From the NCBI GenBank assembly GCA_963805495.1, contig CAWDUQ010000005.1, positions 272,353 to 336,352 of the forward strand: a stretch of 64,000 nucleotides of DNA, given 5' to 3'. Below the pieces are notes generated by a model, which did not search any database, was not told the origin of the DNA, and worked only from the letters and a program-made list of their open reading frames with translations. The position numbers and the translations under genes are program-made. This DNA comes from DAHUXD01 sp963805495. GTDB taxonomy: Bacteria > Acidobacteriota > Thermoanaerobaculia > UBA5066 > Gp7-AA6. Numbering within the stretch: the first letter of the stretch is position 1; every line of letters starts with the position of its first letter. This document shows positions 35,456-43,696 of this stretch, in pieces.

Positions 35456-37660
35456 GTGCGTAAGGCGGCGTTCCTCCTGGGTTTCGCGGTTCTCGCGGCC
35501 GCGGGCTGGTGGATCTACCGCAACTCCTCCATCGTGCGGCTGCGCGCGGAGTTCCGGCCCTGGATGGCGCGGCTGGAGCGCTGGCGGGACGCCAACGAGG
35601 CGATCCGGCGTGCGGTGCGGAACCGCGAGACGACGGCGGCGGACCCGGAGGGAATCGCACAGCTGCGCGCGTGGTCCTGGAACGGGCTCGACCGGCTGGC
35701 CTACGTCGACTACCGCGTGGAGAAGCCGGAGCACGATGGCGAGTCGACGACGGGGCGCGTGACGTATGCCATCGGCGGTTTTCGCAGCGACGGAGCGCGG
35801 GTGGAGCGGTCGGCCTCGGTGATCGTGACCAGCGAAGCCCCCTCACCCCGACCCTCTCCCGCCGGGGGAGGGGGCGGAGTGCGGCTGCGCTTCGAGGGGC
35901 CGATTGGCGAACGCATCGAGACCTCCCCGCGCTTTCGCGACGCCACCGCCGAGGCCGGCCTGGGTGCGCCCCGGCGGGACCCGCCGATCGACAAGGTCAA
36001 CCATCTCGTCACCGACCTGTGGCCGGGCTCGGGAGTCGCGGTCCTCGACTTCGACCGCGACGGCGCCGAGGACCTCTTCGTCGGCGACGGCGTGCGCTCG
36101 ATCCTCTACCGGGGCGACGGCGCCGGGCGCTTTGCGGACGTCACCGAAAAGGCTCGCCTCGCGACATCGCCGACGCAAGGCATCCCGGCGACGGGCCTCG
36201 CGGCGGGCGACGTGGACGGCGACGGGTATCCCGACCTTCTCGTAACCGACGCCTTCGGTCCGACGCGTCTCTTCCGCAACCGCGGCGACGGGACGTTCGA
36301 GGAGACGACGGCTTCCTCCGGCATCGCCGTTCCGGCCAACGCCCGCTCCGCCGCATTCGCGGACGTCGACGGCGACGGCGATCTCGACCTCTTCGTCGCC
36401 GTCACCGGCGACTACTACAGCCAGATGCCGGACCCCGCCTTCGACGCGAAGGACGGCCGCGCCAACTTCCTCTACCTCAACGACGGCCATGGCCGCTTCA
36501 CGGACTCGACGAAGGCCTGGGGCATCGCCGGCGAGACGCGCTGGACGCTCTCGGCGCTCTTCCAGGACTACGACCAGGACGGGCGCGAGGACCTCATGCC
36601 GACGAACGACTTCGGCCTGAAGAACCTCTACCGCAACGTCGGAGGCCGCTTCGAGGACGTCGCGAAGAAGGCCGGCACGCTCGCGCGCGCGTACGGCATG
36701 TCGGGCGCCTGGGCGGACTACGACGGCGACGGCCGGCCCGACGTCTACACGACGGGTACGGACACGCAGTGGTACTTCCTCCACGAGTATCCGTCGATCC
36801 CCGTCAGCTTCTTCGGGCGCATCTTCCTCTCGACAGCCGTCCAGTGGTGCGAGGACATGGCATCGGGCAACACGCTCCTCCTCCAGCGCCCCGACCACAC
36901 CTTCGAGGACGCAACCTCCCGCTCGGGCGCGAAGCACGCCGGCTGGAACTGGAGCTCGATCTCGGCCGACCTCGACGACGACGGCTGGCCAGACATCTAC
37001 GCCACCAACGGCCTCTGGGGCGACGGTCGGGACCGCGACGTCGAGCTCGAGTTCTGGTGGCAGACGCTGGCGTACTGGGACGACTACGTCGCCGGAACGC
37101 GGACGTTCGACCGGAAGGGCGCGGGGATCAACGGCATCGAACGCGACCGCTTCTTCCGAAACCGCGGCGGCGCAGCCGCGGGATCCCCGCTCTTCGAGGA
37201 CCGGGCCTTTCTCGACGGACTCGACCTCGAGACGAACGGCCGCGCCGCCGTCGCCTTCGACGCCAACGGCGACGGCGCGCTCGACATCTTCGTTCGCTCG
37301 GTGCAGGCCCCCGAGGCGCTCTTCCTCGGGTCGCGCCGTCCCGACGAGCACTACCTGCGGCTGCGCCTTTCCGGCGCGCCGGGCAGCGACAACCGGGACG
37401 GGATCGGCGCGCGGATCGAGGCGCGTTTGCCGGGCGGCCGCCGCATCGTGACGGAGAACGCCAACGCGAGCGGTTACCTTTCGACGGGCAGTCCCATCGT
37501 CCACCTCGGGCTCGGCAAGGCCGAGTCGGTCGAGAGCCTCGTCGTCACGTGGCCTTCCGGCAAGGTCCAGAACCTGGGACGGATCGACGCCGTCGACCGC
37601 GAGCTCCGCGTCGACGAAGCCGGATCCGCCGCCGGGGTTTCGTCCGCGCCGCCGCGTTAG
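35456..37660 (+). CDS. CRTAC1-type FG-GAP/VCBS repeat protein, membrane-anchored
   Basis: A 734-residue protein from GTG 35456. An N-terminal hydrophobic segment (AAFLLGFAVLAAAGWWIY) acts as signal or anchor. Seven Ca-binding-type FG-GAP motifs follow (DFDRDGAEDLF, DVDGDGYPDLL, DVDGDGDLDLF, DYDQDGREDLM, DYDGDGRPDVY, DLDDDGWPDIY, DANGDGALDIF), forming a beta-propeller. The C-terminus is the ASPIC/UnbV domain (NRDGIGARIEARLPGGRR). At 35840-35880 a repeat-like sequence adds the in-frame segment PSPRPSPAGGGGG. Likely a surface binding protein. It ends 13 bp before the halogenase-like gene. Confidence 0.88.
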   Translation: MRKAAFLLGFAVLAAAGWWIYRNSSIVRLRAEFRPWMARLERWRDANEAIRRAVRNRETTAADPEGIAQLRAWSWNGLDRLAYVDYRVEKPEHDGESTTGRVTYAIGGFRSDGARVERSASVIVTSEAPSPRPSPAGGGGGVRLRFEGPIGERIETSPRFRDATAEAGLGAPRRDPPIDKVNHLVTDLWPGSGVAVLDFDRDGAEDLFVGDGVRSILYRGDGAGRFADVTEKARLATSPTQGIPATGLAAGDVDGDGYPDLLVTDAFGPTRLFRNRGDGTFEETTASSGIAVPANARSAAFADVDGDGDLDLFVAVTGDYYSQMPDPAFDAKDGRANFLYLNDGHGRFTDSTKAWGIAGETRWTLSALFQDYDQDGREDLMPTNDFGLKNLYRNVGGRFEDVAKKAGTLARAYGMSGAWADYDGDGRPDVYTTGTDTQWYFLHEYPSIPVSFFGRIFLSTAVQWCEDMASGNTLLLQRPDHTFEDATSRSGAKHAGWNWSSISADLDDDGWPDIYATNGLWGDGRDRDVELEFWWQTLAYWDDYVAGTRTFDRKGAGINGIERDRFFRNRGGAAAGSPLFEDRAFLDGLDLETNGRAAVAFDANGDGALDIFVRSVQAPEALFLGSRRPDEHYLRLRLSGAPGSDNRDGIGARIEARLPGGRRIVTENANASGYLSTGSPIVHLGLGKAESVESLVVTWPSGKVQNLGRIDAVDRELRVDEAGSAAGVSSAPPR

Positions 37661-37673
37661 ACTAGGCGGACCC

Positions 37674-39278
37674 ATGGAGACTCCGGCCCGCGGACCGCTC
37701 GAGCCCCTTCACTATGACGTCGTCGTCGCGGGCGGCGCCGTCTCCGGCGCGTCGACCGCGATCCTGCTCAAGCGCGAGAAGCCGGAGCTCAGGGTCCTCG
37801 TCGTCGAGAAGACCGACCGGTTCGATTGGAAGGTTGGCGAGTCGACGGTCGAAGTCTCGGCCTATTTCCTGACGCGCGTCCTCAAGCAGTACCGCCACCT
37901 CTCGCAGGACCAGCTCCCCAAGCAGGCCTTTCGCTTCTGGTTCCACAACGACGACGTCACGTGCCTGCAGGAAGCCTCCGAGACCGGGCCGACGATGCTC
38001 GCGCGCACGCCGTCCTTCCAGCTCGACCGCGCGAAGCTCGACGAGAAACTCCTGCAGGTCGCCCGGGAGGAGGGCTCCGAGGTCTGGCGTCCGGCGAAGG
38101 TCGCCGCGTGGACGCTCGGCGAGGGCGCCGCCCCGAACACCCTGACGGTCGAGAAGAGCGACGGCACGACGGCGACGGTGACCTGCCGCTGGCTCGTCGA
38201 CGCGACCGGACGGCAGGCAATGCTCGCGCGCAAGCGCGGAGGGGTGACTCCCATCGATTCGCACGCGACGGCCGCGATCTGGGTCCGCTACGCCGGCGTC
38301 AAGGACATGGACGGAGTCGAGATCGCCGGCACCGACCCCGCCAACCCGTGGTCGCGCGCCGTGCTGACGGCGCGGCGCCTGGCAACGAACCACTTCACGG
38401 GCTGGGGCTACTGGATCTGGTTCATCCCGCTGAAGGACGGCGAGACGAGCGTCGGCCTCGTCTGGGACAAGCGCCTCGTCGACCCCGAGGGCGGCACGCC
38501 CCTCGAGAAACTGACGCGGTTCCTCGACCGCAATCCGCTGTCCCGGCAGCTCATCGAAGGCGCGACACCGATCGAGGGCGACTGCCGCTACTACGCGCAC
38601 CTGCCCTACTTCGTCGACAAGTTCGTCGGGCCGGGCTGGGCGCAGGTCGGCGACGCGGGCGGGTTCATCGATCCCTTCTACTCGCCGGGCCTCGACCAGA
38701 TGGCCTTTTCCGTCTGGACGCGCACGCGGTTGATCCTCGAGGACCTCTCGGGCGCGCCCGCCGACGAGATGACGAAGGCCTACGCCCAGCACAACCGCCG
38801 GTATGACCGGTACTTCAAGTACTTCTACGAGTCGATCTACCGCGACAAGTACTACGTCCTGGGCGACTACGACACCATGACGATCGCCTTCCTTCTCGAC
38901 ACCGCGCTCTACTACTTCGCGGCCGTCATGCCGATCTACCGCTGGTCGCACGAGCGGCTCGGGGTGCCGCCGTTCTTCGAGGACGGCGCGGAGATCGGCT
39001 TCTACCCGATCCGTTTCTACAACCGGCGGCTGGTGAAAATCGCGCAGCGCAAGAAGGCGCTCGGCATCTACGGCAACCACAACGCCGGCCGGCGGCCGAA
39101 GTTCGTGGGCTTCTCGATCCGCGGCTCCATGTGGGTCATGCTCTTCCACGGGCTCCTGCGCTGGGGCAAGGCCGAGCTCGCCAACGCCTGGACCCACGTC
39201 GTCCGGCCGAAGCCGCTTCCGAAGCCCGAATCGGCGGCCGCCCCGGCCCCCGAGCCGCAGAGCATCTCGGCGCGCTGA
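37674..39278 (+). CDS. Flavin-dependent halogenase-like FAD oxidoreductase
   Basis: A 534-residue FAD enzyme. The dinucleotide site is VVVAGGAVSGAS (16-27), the WKVGEST box lies at 52-58, and the halogenase signature WxWxIP is present as WIWFIP (247-252). GDAGGFIDPFYSPGLDQ (327-341) matches the C-terminal motif. A lysine at ~83 (LPKQAFRFWF) sits where pyrrole/phenol halogenases carry their catalytic Lys. Halogenases use FADH2, O2 and halide to make HOX; a flavin reductase partner is needed and none is adjacent. Some relatives with these motifs are not proven halogenases. Followed closely by an SDR gene. Confidence 0.8.
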   Translation: METPARGPLEPLHYDVVVAGGAVSGASTAILLKREKPELRVLVVEKTDRFDWKVGESTVEVSAYFLTRVLKQYRHLSQDQLPKQAFRFWFHNDDVTCLQEASETGPTMLARTPSFQLDRAKLDEKLLQVAREEGSEVWRPAKVAAWTLGEGAAPNTLTVEKSDGTTATVTCRWLVDATGRQAMLARKRGGVTPIDSHATAAIWVRYAGVKDMDGVEIAGTDPANPWSRAVLTARRLATNHFTGWGYWIWFIPLKDGETSVGLVWDKRLVDPEGGTPLEKLTRFLDRNPLSRQLIEGATPIEGDCRYYAHLPYFVDKFVGPGWAQVGDAGGFIDPFYSPGLDQMAFSVWTRTRLILEDLSGAPADEMTKAYAQHNRRYDRYFKYFYESIYRDKYYVLGDYDTMTIAFLLDTALYYFAAVMPIYRWSHERLGVPPFFEDGAEIGFYPIRFYNRRLVKIAQRKKALGIYGNHNAGRRPKFVGFSIRGSMWVMLFHGLLRWGKAELANAWTHVVRPKPLPKPESAAAPAPEPQSISAR

Positions 39279-39288
39279 ATCGGGGCGC

Positions 39289-40068
39289 ATGCCGACGGCC
39301 CTCATCACGGGAGCCTCGAGCGGAATCGGGCTCGAGCTCGCCTCGGTGGCGGCCCGCGATCGCCACGACCTCGTCCTCCTCGCGCGCAACCGGGAGCGGC
39401 TGGAATCGATCGGCCGCGGCCTCGCCGAGGAGTACGGCGTGCGGACGACGATTCTCGCGAAGGACCTCCGGGAAAGGTCGGCGCCGTCGGAGATCGGCCG
39501 CGATCTCGCCGAGCGCGGCATCGCGGTCGACGTCCTCGTGAACAACGCCGGGTTCGGCCTCTACGGGTTCTTCGCGGAGACGCCGCTCGACCGCGAGCTC
39601 GAAATGATCCAGGTCAACATCGCCGCGCTGACGCACCTGACGAAGGTCTTTCTGCCCGGCATGCTCGAGCGGCGAGCCGGCCGGATCCTCAACGTCGCCT
39701 CGACCGCCGCCTTCCAGCCGGGCCCGATCATGGCCGTCTACTACGCCTCGAAGGCCTACGTCCTGTCGTTCTCCGAGGCGCTCGCCAACGAAACCGCCGG
39801 AACCGGAGTCACGGTGACCGCCCTTTGCCCCGGCACGACCCGCACCGAGTTCCAGCAGCGCGCGGGAATCCGGCAGATCCCGCTCATGCGCGCCGGCCTC
39901 GTTTCCGCCGCCACCGACGTCGCGCGCGAAGGCTGGGAGGCCATGAAGCGGGGCAAGCGCGTCGTCGTTCCGGGCCTCGCCAACCGGGTGCTCGTCCAGG
40001 CCGAGCGGATCACGCCCCGCCGCCTGGTCACCGCCATCGCACGCAAGCTCCAGGAGTCGAGACAGTGA
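39289..40068 (+). CDS. Short-chain dehydrogenase/reductase
   Basis: A 259-residue classical-type SDR: TGASSGIG (7-14), NNAGFGLYG (85-93), catalytic S138 (NVAST), and YYASK with Y151 and K155. The C-terminal GKRVVVPGLANRVL is typical of DltE/YqjQ-like SDRs. It lies 10 bp after the halogenase-like gene and 17 bp before a serine hydrolase, so a shared operon is likely. NADP preference is likely from the ARNRERL stretch after strand 2. Substrate unknown. Confidence 0.93.
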   Translation: MPTALITGASSGIGLELASVAARDRHDLVLLARNRERLESIGRGLAEEYGVRTTILAKDLRERSAPSEIGRDLAERGIAVDVLVNNAGFGLYGFFAETPLDRELEMIQVNIAALTHLTKVFLPGMLERRAGRILNVASTAAFQPGPIMAVYYASKAYVLSFSEALANETAGTGVTVTALCPGTTRTEFQQRAGIRQIPLMRAGLVSAATDVAREGWEAMKRGKRVVVPGLANRVLVQAERITPRRLVTAIARKLQESRQ

Positions 40069-40085
40069 AGAAGGAGGCCGATCGC

Positions 40086-41540
40086 ATGTTTCGCGCACGC
40101 CGGAACCTCGTGACTCTCGTGGTCCTCGCCGTCCTGGCGACGACATCGCCGCTCGCCGCCGCCGACGCGGCGCCCCCCCTCGCGCAGAACCCCGAAGTCG
40201 CCGCCGCAATCGAAGTCTTCGACGCCTGGGCGGACTGGACCGCGAAAAACCGTGACCAGCCGGCCGTCTCGATCGGAATCGTCTACGACCAGCAGCTCGT
40301 TTTCGCCAAAGGCTACGGCTACGCCGACCTGGGTCGGAAGATCCCGGCCACGCCGGCGACCGCGTTTCGCATCGCGTCGATCTCGAAGACTTTCACGGCG
40401 CACGCCCTGATGCAGCTGCGCGATGCCGGGAAACTCCAGCTCGACGACCCGGTCACGAAGTGGATCCCCGAGCTGAAGCTCGCGAAGGTCGATCCGCAGA
40501 GCCCCGCGATCACGATCCGGCAGCTCCTGACCCACACCGCCGGCATCCCGCGGGAGGTCGACGGCACGTACTGGAACGACATGAACTTTCCGACGCGCGA
40601 AGCGATGATGCCGGTCCTGAACCGCATGGGCATCGCCCTTCCGCCGGAGACCGAGTGGAAGTACTCGAACGTCGCGCTCTCGCTCGCGGGATACATCGTC
40701 GAGGCTGCTTCGGGCGAGCCCTACGCCGAGTACATCGCGCGCCACGTCCTTGCGCCCCTCGGCATGACGGGCACACGTGTGATTCCGCCCACCGACATGC
40801 CGACGCTCGCGATCGGGTACGGGCGGCGGATGCCCGGCAAGGCTCGCCGCGTCGAGCCGTTTTTCAACGGCGCCTACATGGTCCCCGCCTCGAATCTCGC
40901 TTCGACCGTCGACGACCTCGCGAAGTACGCGTCGCTCCAGTTCCGCACCGGCCCGGCCGGCGGCGCGCAGATCCTCAAGGGCTCGACACTCGCCGAGATG
41001 CAGCGCGTTCACTGGCTCCGGCCCGACTGGAAGAGCGGCTGGGGCCTCGGCTGGGGCATCGCTCGGCGCGACGACGTCACGCGCATCGGTCACGGGGGCT
41101 CCGTACCCGGCCATCGCACCCAGGTCTCCTTCGCGCCGGACTCGAAATTCGCCGTCATCGCGCTCACGAACTCCGAGGACGGTCGGCCCGGGCTCTACGT
41201 CAACCAGGCCTATGCCATCGTCCAGCCCGCCATTGCGAAGGCCGCGGCCGCGGAGGCGAAGGTCCCGACGGCCGACCCGGCGTGGAACAAGTACGTCGGC
41301 GTCTACACCTGGGAGGACGAGGAGATCCACGTCGCGATCCTCGACGGCAAGCTCACGATGTTCGACCCCTCCGAGGACAACCCCTGGGAGTCGAAAGTCA
41401 TCCTCGAGCCCGTCTCCGGCAACGTCTTCAAGCAGAAGGGCGGAGACGCCACCGGCGAGACGGTCACCTTCATCCTCGATCCCGCCGGCAAGGTCATCCG
41501 CTACGAGGCCCCCGGCTACTACATGTCCCGGAGGCCGTAG
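40086..41540 (+). CDS. Exported serine hydrolase (class C beta-lactamase family)
   Basis: A 484-residue protein with AAGGAGG 9 nt before ATG 40086. Signal peptide: LVTLVVLAVLATTSPLAAA. The penicillin-binding fold shows SISK (S98xxK101), the Tyr motif KYSN (193-195) and a C-terminal HGG-type GHGGSVPGH. A C-terminal lipocalin-like domain (~385-484, KYVGVYTWEDEEIHVAI) is common in these esterases/D-amino-peptidases. It may act on peptidoglycan-like or ester substrates. The stop is followed by a dispersed palindrome. Confidence 0.92.
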   Translation: MFRARRNLVTLVVLAVLATTSPLAAADAAPPLAQNPEVAAAIEVFDAWADWTAKNRDQPAVSIGIVYDQQLVFAKGYGYADLGRKIPATPATAFRIASISKTFTAHALMQLRDAGKLQLDDPVTKWIPELKLAKVDPQSPAITIRQLLTHTAGIPREVDGTYWNDMNFPTREAMMPVLNRMGIALPPETEWKYSNVALSLAGYIVEAASGEPYAEYIARHVLAPLGMTGTRVIPPTDMPTLAIGYGRRMPGKARRVEPFFNGAYMVPASNLASTVDDLAKYASLQFRTGPAGGAQILKGSTLAEMQRVHWLRPDWKSGWGLGWGIARRDDVTRIGHGGSVPGHRTQVSFAPDSKFAVIALTNSEDGRPGLYVNQAYAIVQPAIAKAAAAEAKVPTADPAWNKYVGVYTWEDEEIHVAILDGKLTMFDPSEDNPWESKVILEPVSGNVFKQKGGDATGETVTFILDPAGKVIRYEAPGYYMSRRP

Positions 41541-41565
41541 GGATATTTCGGCTACCACGTCATCG

Positions 41566-41661
41566 CAGGGAGGGGACGAGCCCCTCCGTCCCTCCCCTAC
41601 GACCGCGCGCCCGCTCGAGCCCTTTTTCCGCGGTCGCAGGGGCGGCCCTTGTGGCCGCCCT
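41566..41661. repeat. Dispersed GC-rich palindrome upstream of the tRNA-Ser array
   Basis: AGGGAGGGGACGAGCCCCTC near 41568 and GGGGCGGCCCTTGTGGCCGC near 41639 are the two halves. The right half runs directly into a partial 146-bp unit (from ~41670), so the two repeat families are joined here. Confidence 0.75.
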
Positions 41662-41669
41662 CATCCGGG

Positions 41670-42031
41670 CGACAACGCGGCGGGCACCGCCGCCTGATGG
41701 ACCGCTGGATTCGCAAAGCCTCCGCTACACTGACGCGACGGAGGAGTGGCCGAGTGGTTTGGGCCGGCCACCAGAGGCAGACCCCCGGCAGTAGGCGGCG
41801 CCGTGCGCAGCACGGCGACAACGCGGCGGGAACCGCCGCCTGACGTGATGCCGGTTTCGAAACGCCTCCGCTACACTGACGGGACGGAGGAGTGGCCGAG
41901 TGGTCTGGGCCGGCCACCAGAGGCAGACCCCCGGCAGTAGGCGGCGCCGTGCGCAGCACGGCGACAACGCGGCGGGCACCGCCGCCAGACGAACCGCCGG
42001 ACTCGGAACGCCTCCGCTACACTGACGCGAC
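41670..42031 (+). repeat. 146-bp tandem units repeating the tRNA-Ser(TGA) promoter and 5' end
   Basis: Two full units (41740-41885 and 41886-42031) and a partial tail (41670-41739) precede the intact tRNA with an exact 146-bp period. Each unit starts with the first ~20 nt of the tRNA (GGAGGAGTGGCCGAGTGGTT). It continues with GGGCCGGCCACCAGAGGCAG and a perfect GCCGTGC/GCACGGC hairpin, then GCGGCGGG/CCGCCGC. It ends with GCCTCCGCTACACTGACG, whose TACACT is a -10-like box before the next tRNA start. Confidence 0.9.
42018..42023 (+). promoter_or_regulatory. -10 box of tRNA-Ser(TGA), also present in each upstream unit
   Basis: TACACT lies 8 bp before the tRNA 5' end. Identical boxes occur at 41872-41877 and 41726-41731, each before a truncated tRNA 5' end. 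No good -35 hexamer is evident. Confidence 0.5.
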
Positions 42032-42121
42032 GGAGGAGTGGCCGAGTGGTTTAAGGCGGCGGTCTTGAAAACCGCTGTACCGGAAACGGTACCGGGGGTT
42101 CAAATCCCTCCTCCTCCGCCA
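42032..42121 (+). tRNA. tRNA-Ser (TGA)
   Basis: A 90-nt class II tRNA with encoded CCA: acceptor GGAGGAG/CTCCTCC with G73, anticodon loop CTTGAAA (TGA), variable arm TACCGGAAACGGTA, T-loop GTTCAAATC. It is preceded by two 146-bp units repeating its 5' end. A GGGGC/GCCCC hairpin at about 42142-42155 may end the transcript. The following ~225 bp before 42381 show no gene. Confidence 0.95.
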
Positions 42122-42380
42122 AACTGAAGCCATTCAAACCTGGGGCTCCGCCCCCTTCCGTGTTCCAGGCCCGTTCGATCCTTCCGGGCGCCCGAGGCCG
42201 CTACGTCCGCATTCCACCTCCCGACCCGGACCATTGCCTGGAAGATTCATCTGAGCTCAGAAAGAGGGATTGAGATGTCGCCAACGAAGCCTCGATAAGA
42301 AGTGTCTCCGAAGGCGCCGCGACGAGGGGACACGTATTACTCGATAACATGGGGTCCGGGACGCAAGAGAGAGGAAAATC

Positions 42381-43535
42381 ATGAAGACTGTACTCACCAC
42401 CGAATCCCTGGCCGAACTGGCATCGGTTCACGAGCCGCCCTTTCTCTCGCTGTACCAGCCGACGCATCGGCATCGTCCCGAGAACCAGCAGGATCCGATC
42501 CGGTTTCGCAACCTCCTGAAGGATCTCGAGGCATCGCTGCGGCAGCAGCATCCGGCCGTCGAGACCCGGCTCCTTCTGGAACCGTTTGAAGCCCTCGCTC
42601 ACGATCACGACTTCTGGGAACATACGCTGGACGGATTGGCCGTGCTGGGCGGGCCGACCCTCTTTCGAGTGTTCCGGCTTCCGCGGCCGGTCAAAGAATT
42701 GGTCGTCGTGGCGAACAGCTTTCACACAAAGCCGTTGCGGCGTTTTCTTCAATCGGCCGATCGCTACCAGGTCCTCGGGCTGAGCCTCCAGGAGGTCCGG
42801 CTCTTCCAGGGAAACCGCCATGCGCTCGACGAGGTCGATCTGGCCCCGGGGGTCCCGCGGACGATCACGGAAGCGCTGGGCGGGGAGCTGACGGAGCCGC
42901 ACCAGACCGTCGCCTCCTACGGCGGCGTCGGCGGGGCGAGCAGGCCCATGCACCACGGCCAGGGCGCGAAGATGGACGAGGTTGACATCGACGCGGAGCG
43001 GTTCTTCCGCGCCATCGACCGCGCGGTGCTGGAGCATTATTCCCGGCCCTCGGGCCTGCCGCTGATCCTGGCGGCGTTGCCGGAGCATCATCATCTCTTC
43101 CGCCAGGTCAGCGAGAACCGGCTTCTGGTGGCGGAGGGGATCAAAATCAACCCCGATTCCCTGTCGGCCGAAGAACTCCGAGCCCTCGCCTGGCAGGTCA
43201 TGGAGCCTCAGTACCAGGCCCGGCTCGCTGCGCTGGGCGAGGAGTTCGAGCAGGCCCGGTCCAGGGGAATTGCCAGCGATGACCTCGTGGAGGTTGCCCG
43301 GGCCGCCGCATCCGGGCGGGTCGCGAACCTGCTGATCGAGGCGGACCGCCAGATCGCCGGCCAGCTCGACGGCGCGACCGGTCAGGTTGCGTTTGCCGAC
43401 CTGAAAGATCCGCAGGTCGACGACCTCCTTGACGATCTGGGCGAACTGGTCGCGAAGAAGGGCGGACGGGTGCTCGTGATCCCGGCCGAACGGATGCCGA
43501 CGCGGACCGGGCTGGCCGCGACCTATCGGTATTGA
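42381..43535 (+). CDS. Bacterial archaeo-eukaryotic release factor-like protein (baeRF3 type)
   Basis: A 384-residue protein. Features of the baeRF3 group are visible: the N-terminal PPFLSLYQPTHRHRPE with RFRNLLKDLE, the central VANSFHTKPLRRFLQ and YQVLGLSLQEVRLFQGNR, and the C-terminal RVLVIPAERMPTRTGLAATYRY. Proteins of this group resemble eRF1 domains and are thought to act on stalled or stressed ribosomes. AGAGAGGAAAATC precedes ATG 42381. Directly downstream is a remnant of an HPF/RaiA hibernation-factor gene, consistent with a stress-response setting. Confidence 0.85.
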   Translation: MKTVLTTESLAELASVHEPPFLSLYQPTHRHRPENQQDPIRFRNLLKDLEASLRQQHPAVETRLLLEPFEALAHDHDFWEHTLDGLAVLGGPTLFRVFRLPRPVKELVVVANSFHTKPLRRFLQSADRYQVLGLSLQEVRLFQGNRHALDEVDLAPGVPRTITEALGGELTEPHQTVASYGGVGGASRPMHHGQGAKMDEVDIDAERFFRAIDRAVLEHYSRPSGLPLILAALPEHHHLFRQVSENRLLVAEGIKINPDSLSAEELRALAWQVMEPQYQARLAALGEEFEQARSRGIASDDLVEVARAAASGRVANLLIEADRQIAGQLDGATGQVAFADLKDPQVDDLLDDLGELVAKKGGRVLVIPAERMPTRTGLAATYRY

Positions 43536-43544
43536 GCGGACGTC

Positions 43545-43601
43545 GTGGAGGGCGCCCTGAGCCGCTTCCGCGATCGGATTACACGGGTGGAAGTCCACCT
43601 C
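43545..43601 (+). pseudogene. Remnant of an HPF/RaiA-family ribosome hibernation gene
   Basis: In one plus-strand frame these 19 codons read VEGALSRFRDRITRVEVHL, a recognisable core of HPF/RaiA-like ribosome-associated proteins. Similarity ends at once on both sides, where LQRRLAMVLLTT follows, and no start or full domain remains. The rest of 43536-43696 shows nothing else. Confidence 0.5.
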
Positions 43602-43696
43602 CTCCAGCGCAGGCTCGCCATGGTCTTGCTCACGACCGCTCTGTGCGCACGGCGTCCTGGCCGCTCTTGTCGCAGTTCTGGTCGCCGAGGGGATCG

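Noticed and set aside
41670..42031. CRISPR array suspected from regular 146-bp spacing
   Set aside because: Units are near-identical over the full period with no variable spacers, and contain a tRNA 5' end; no cas gene is present.
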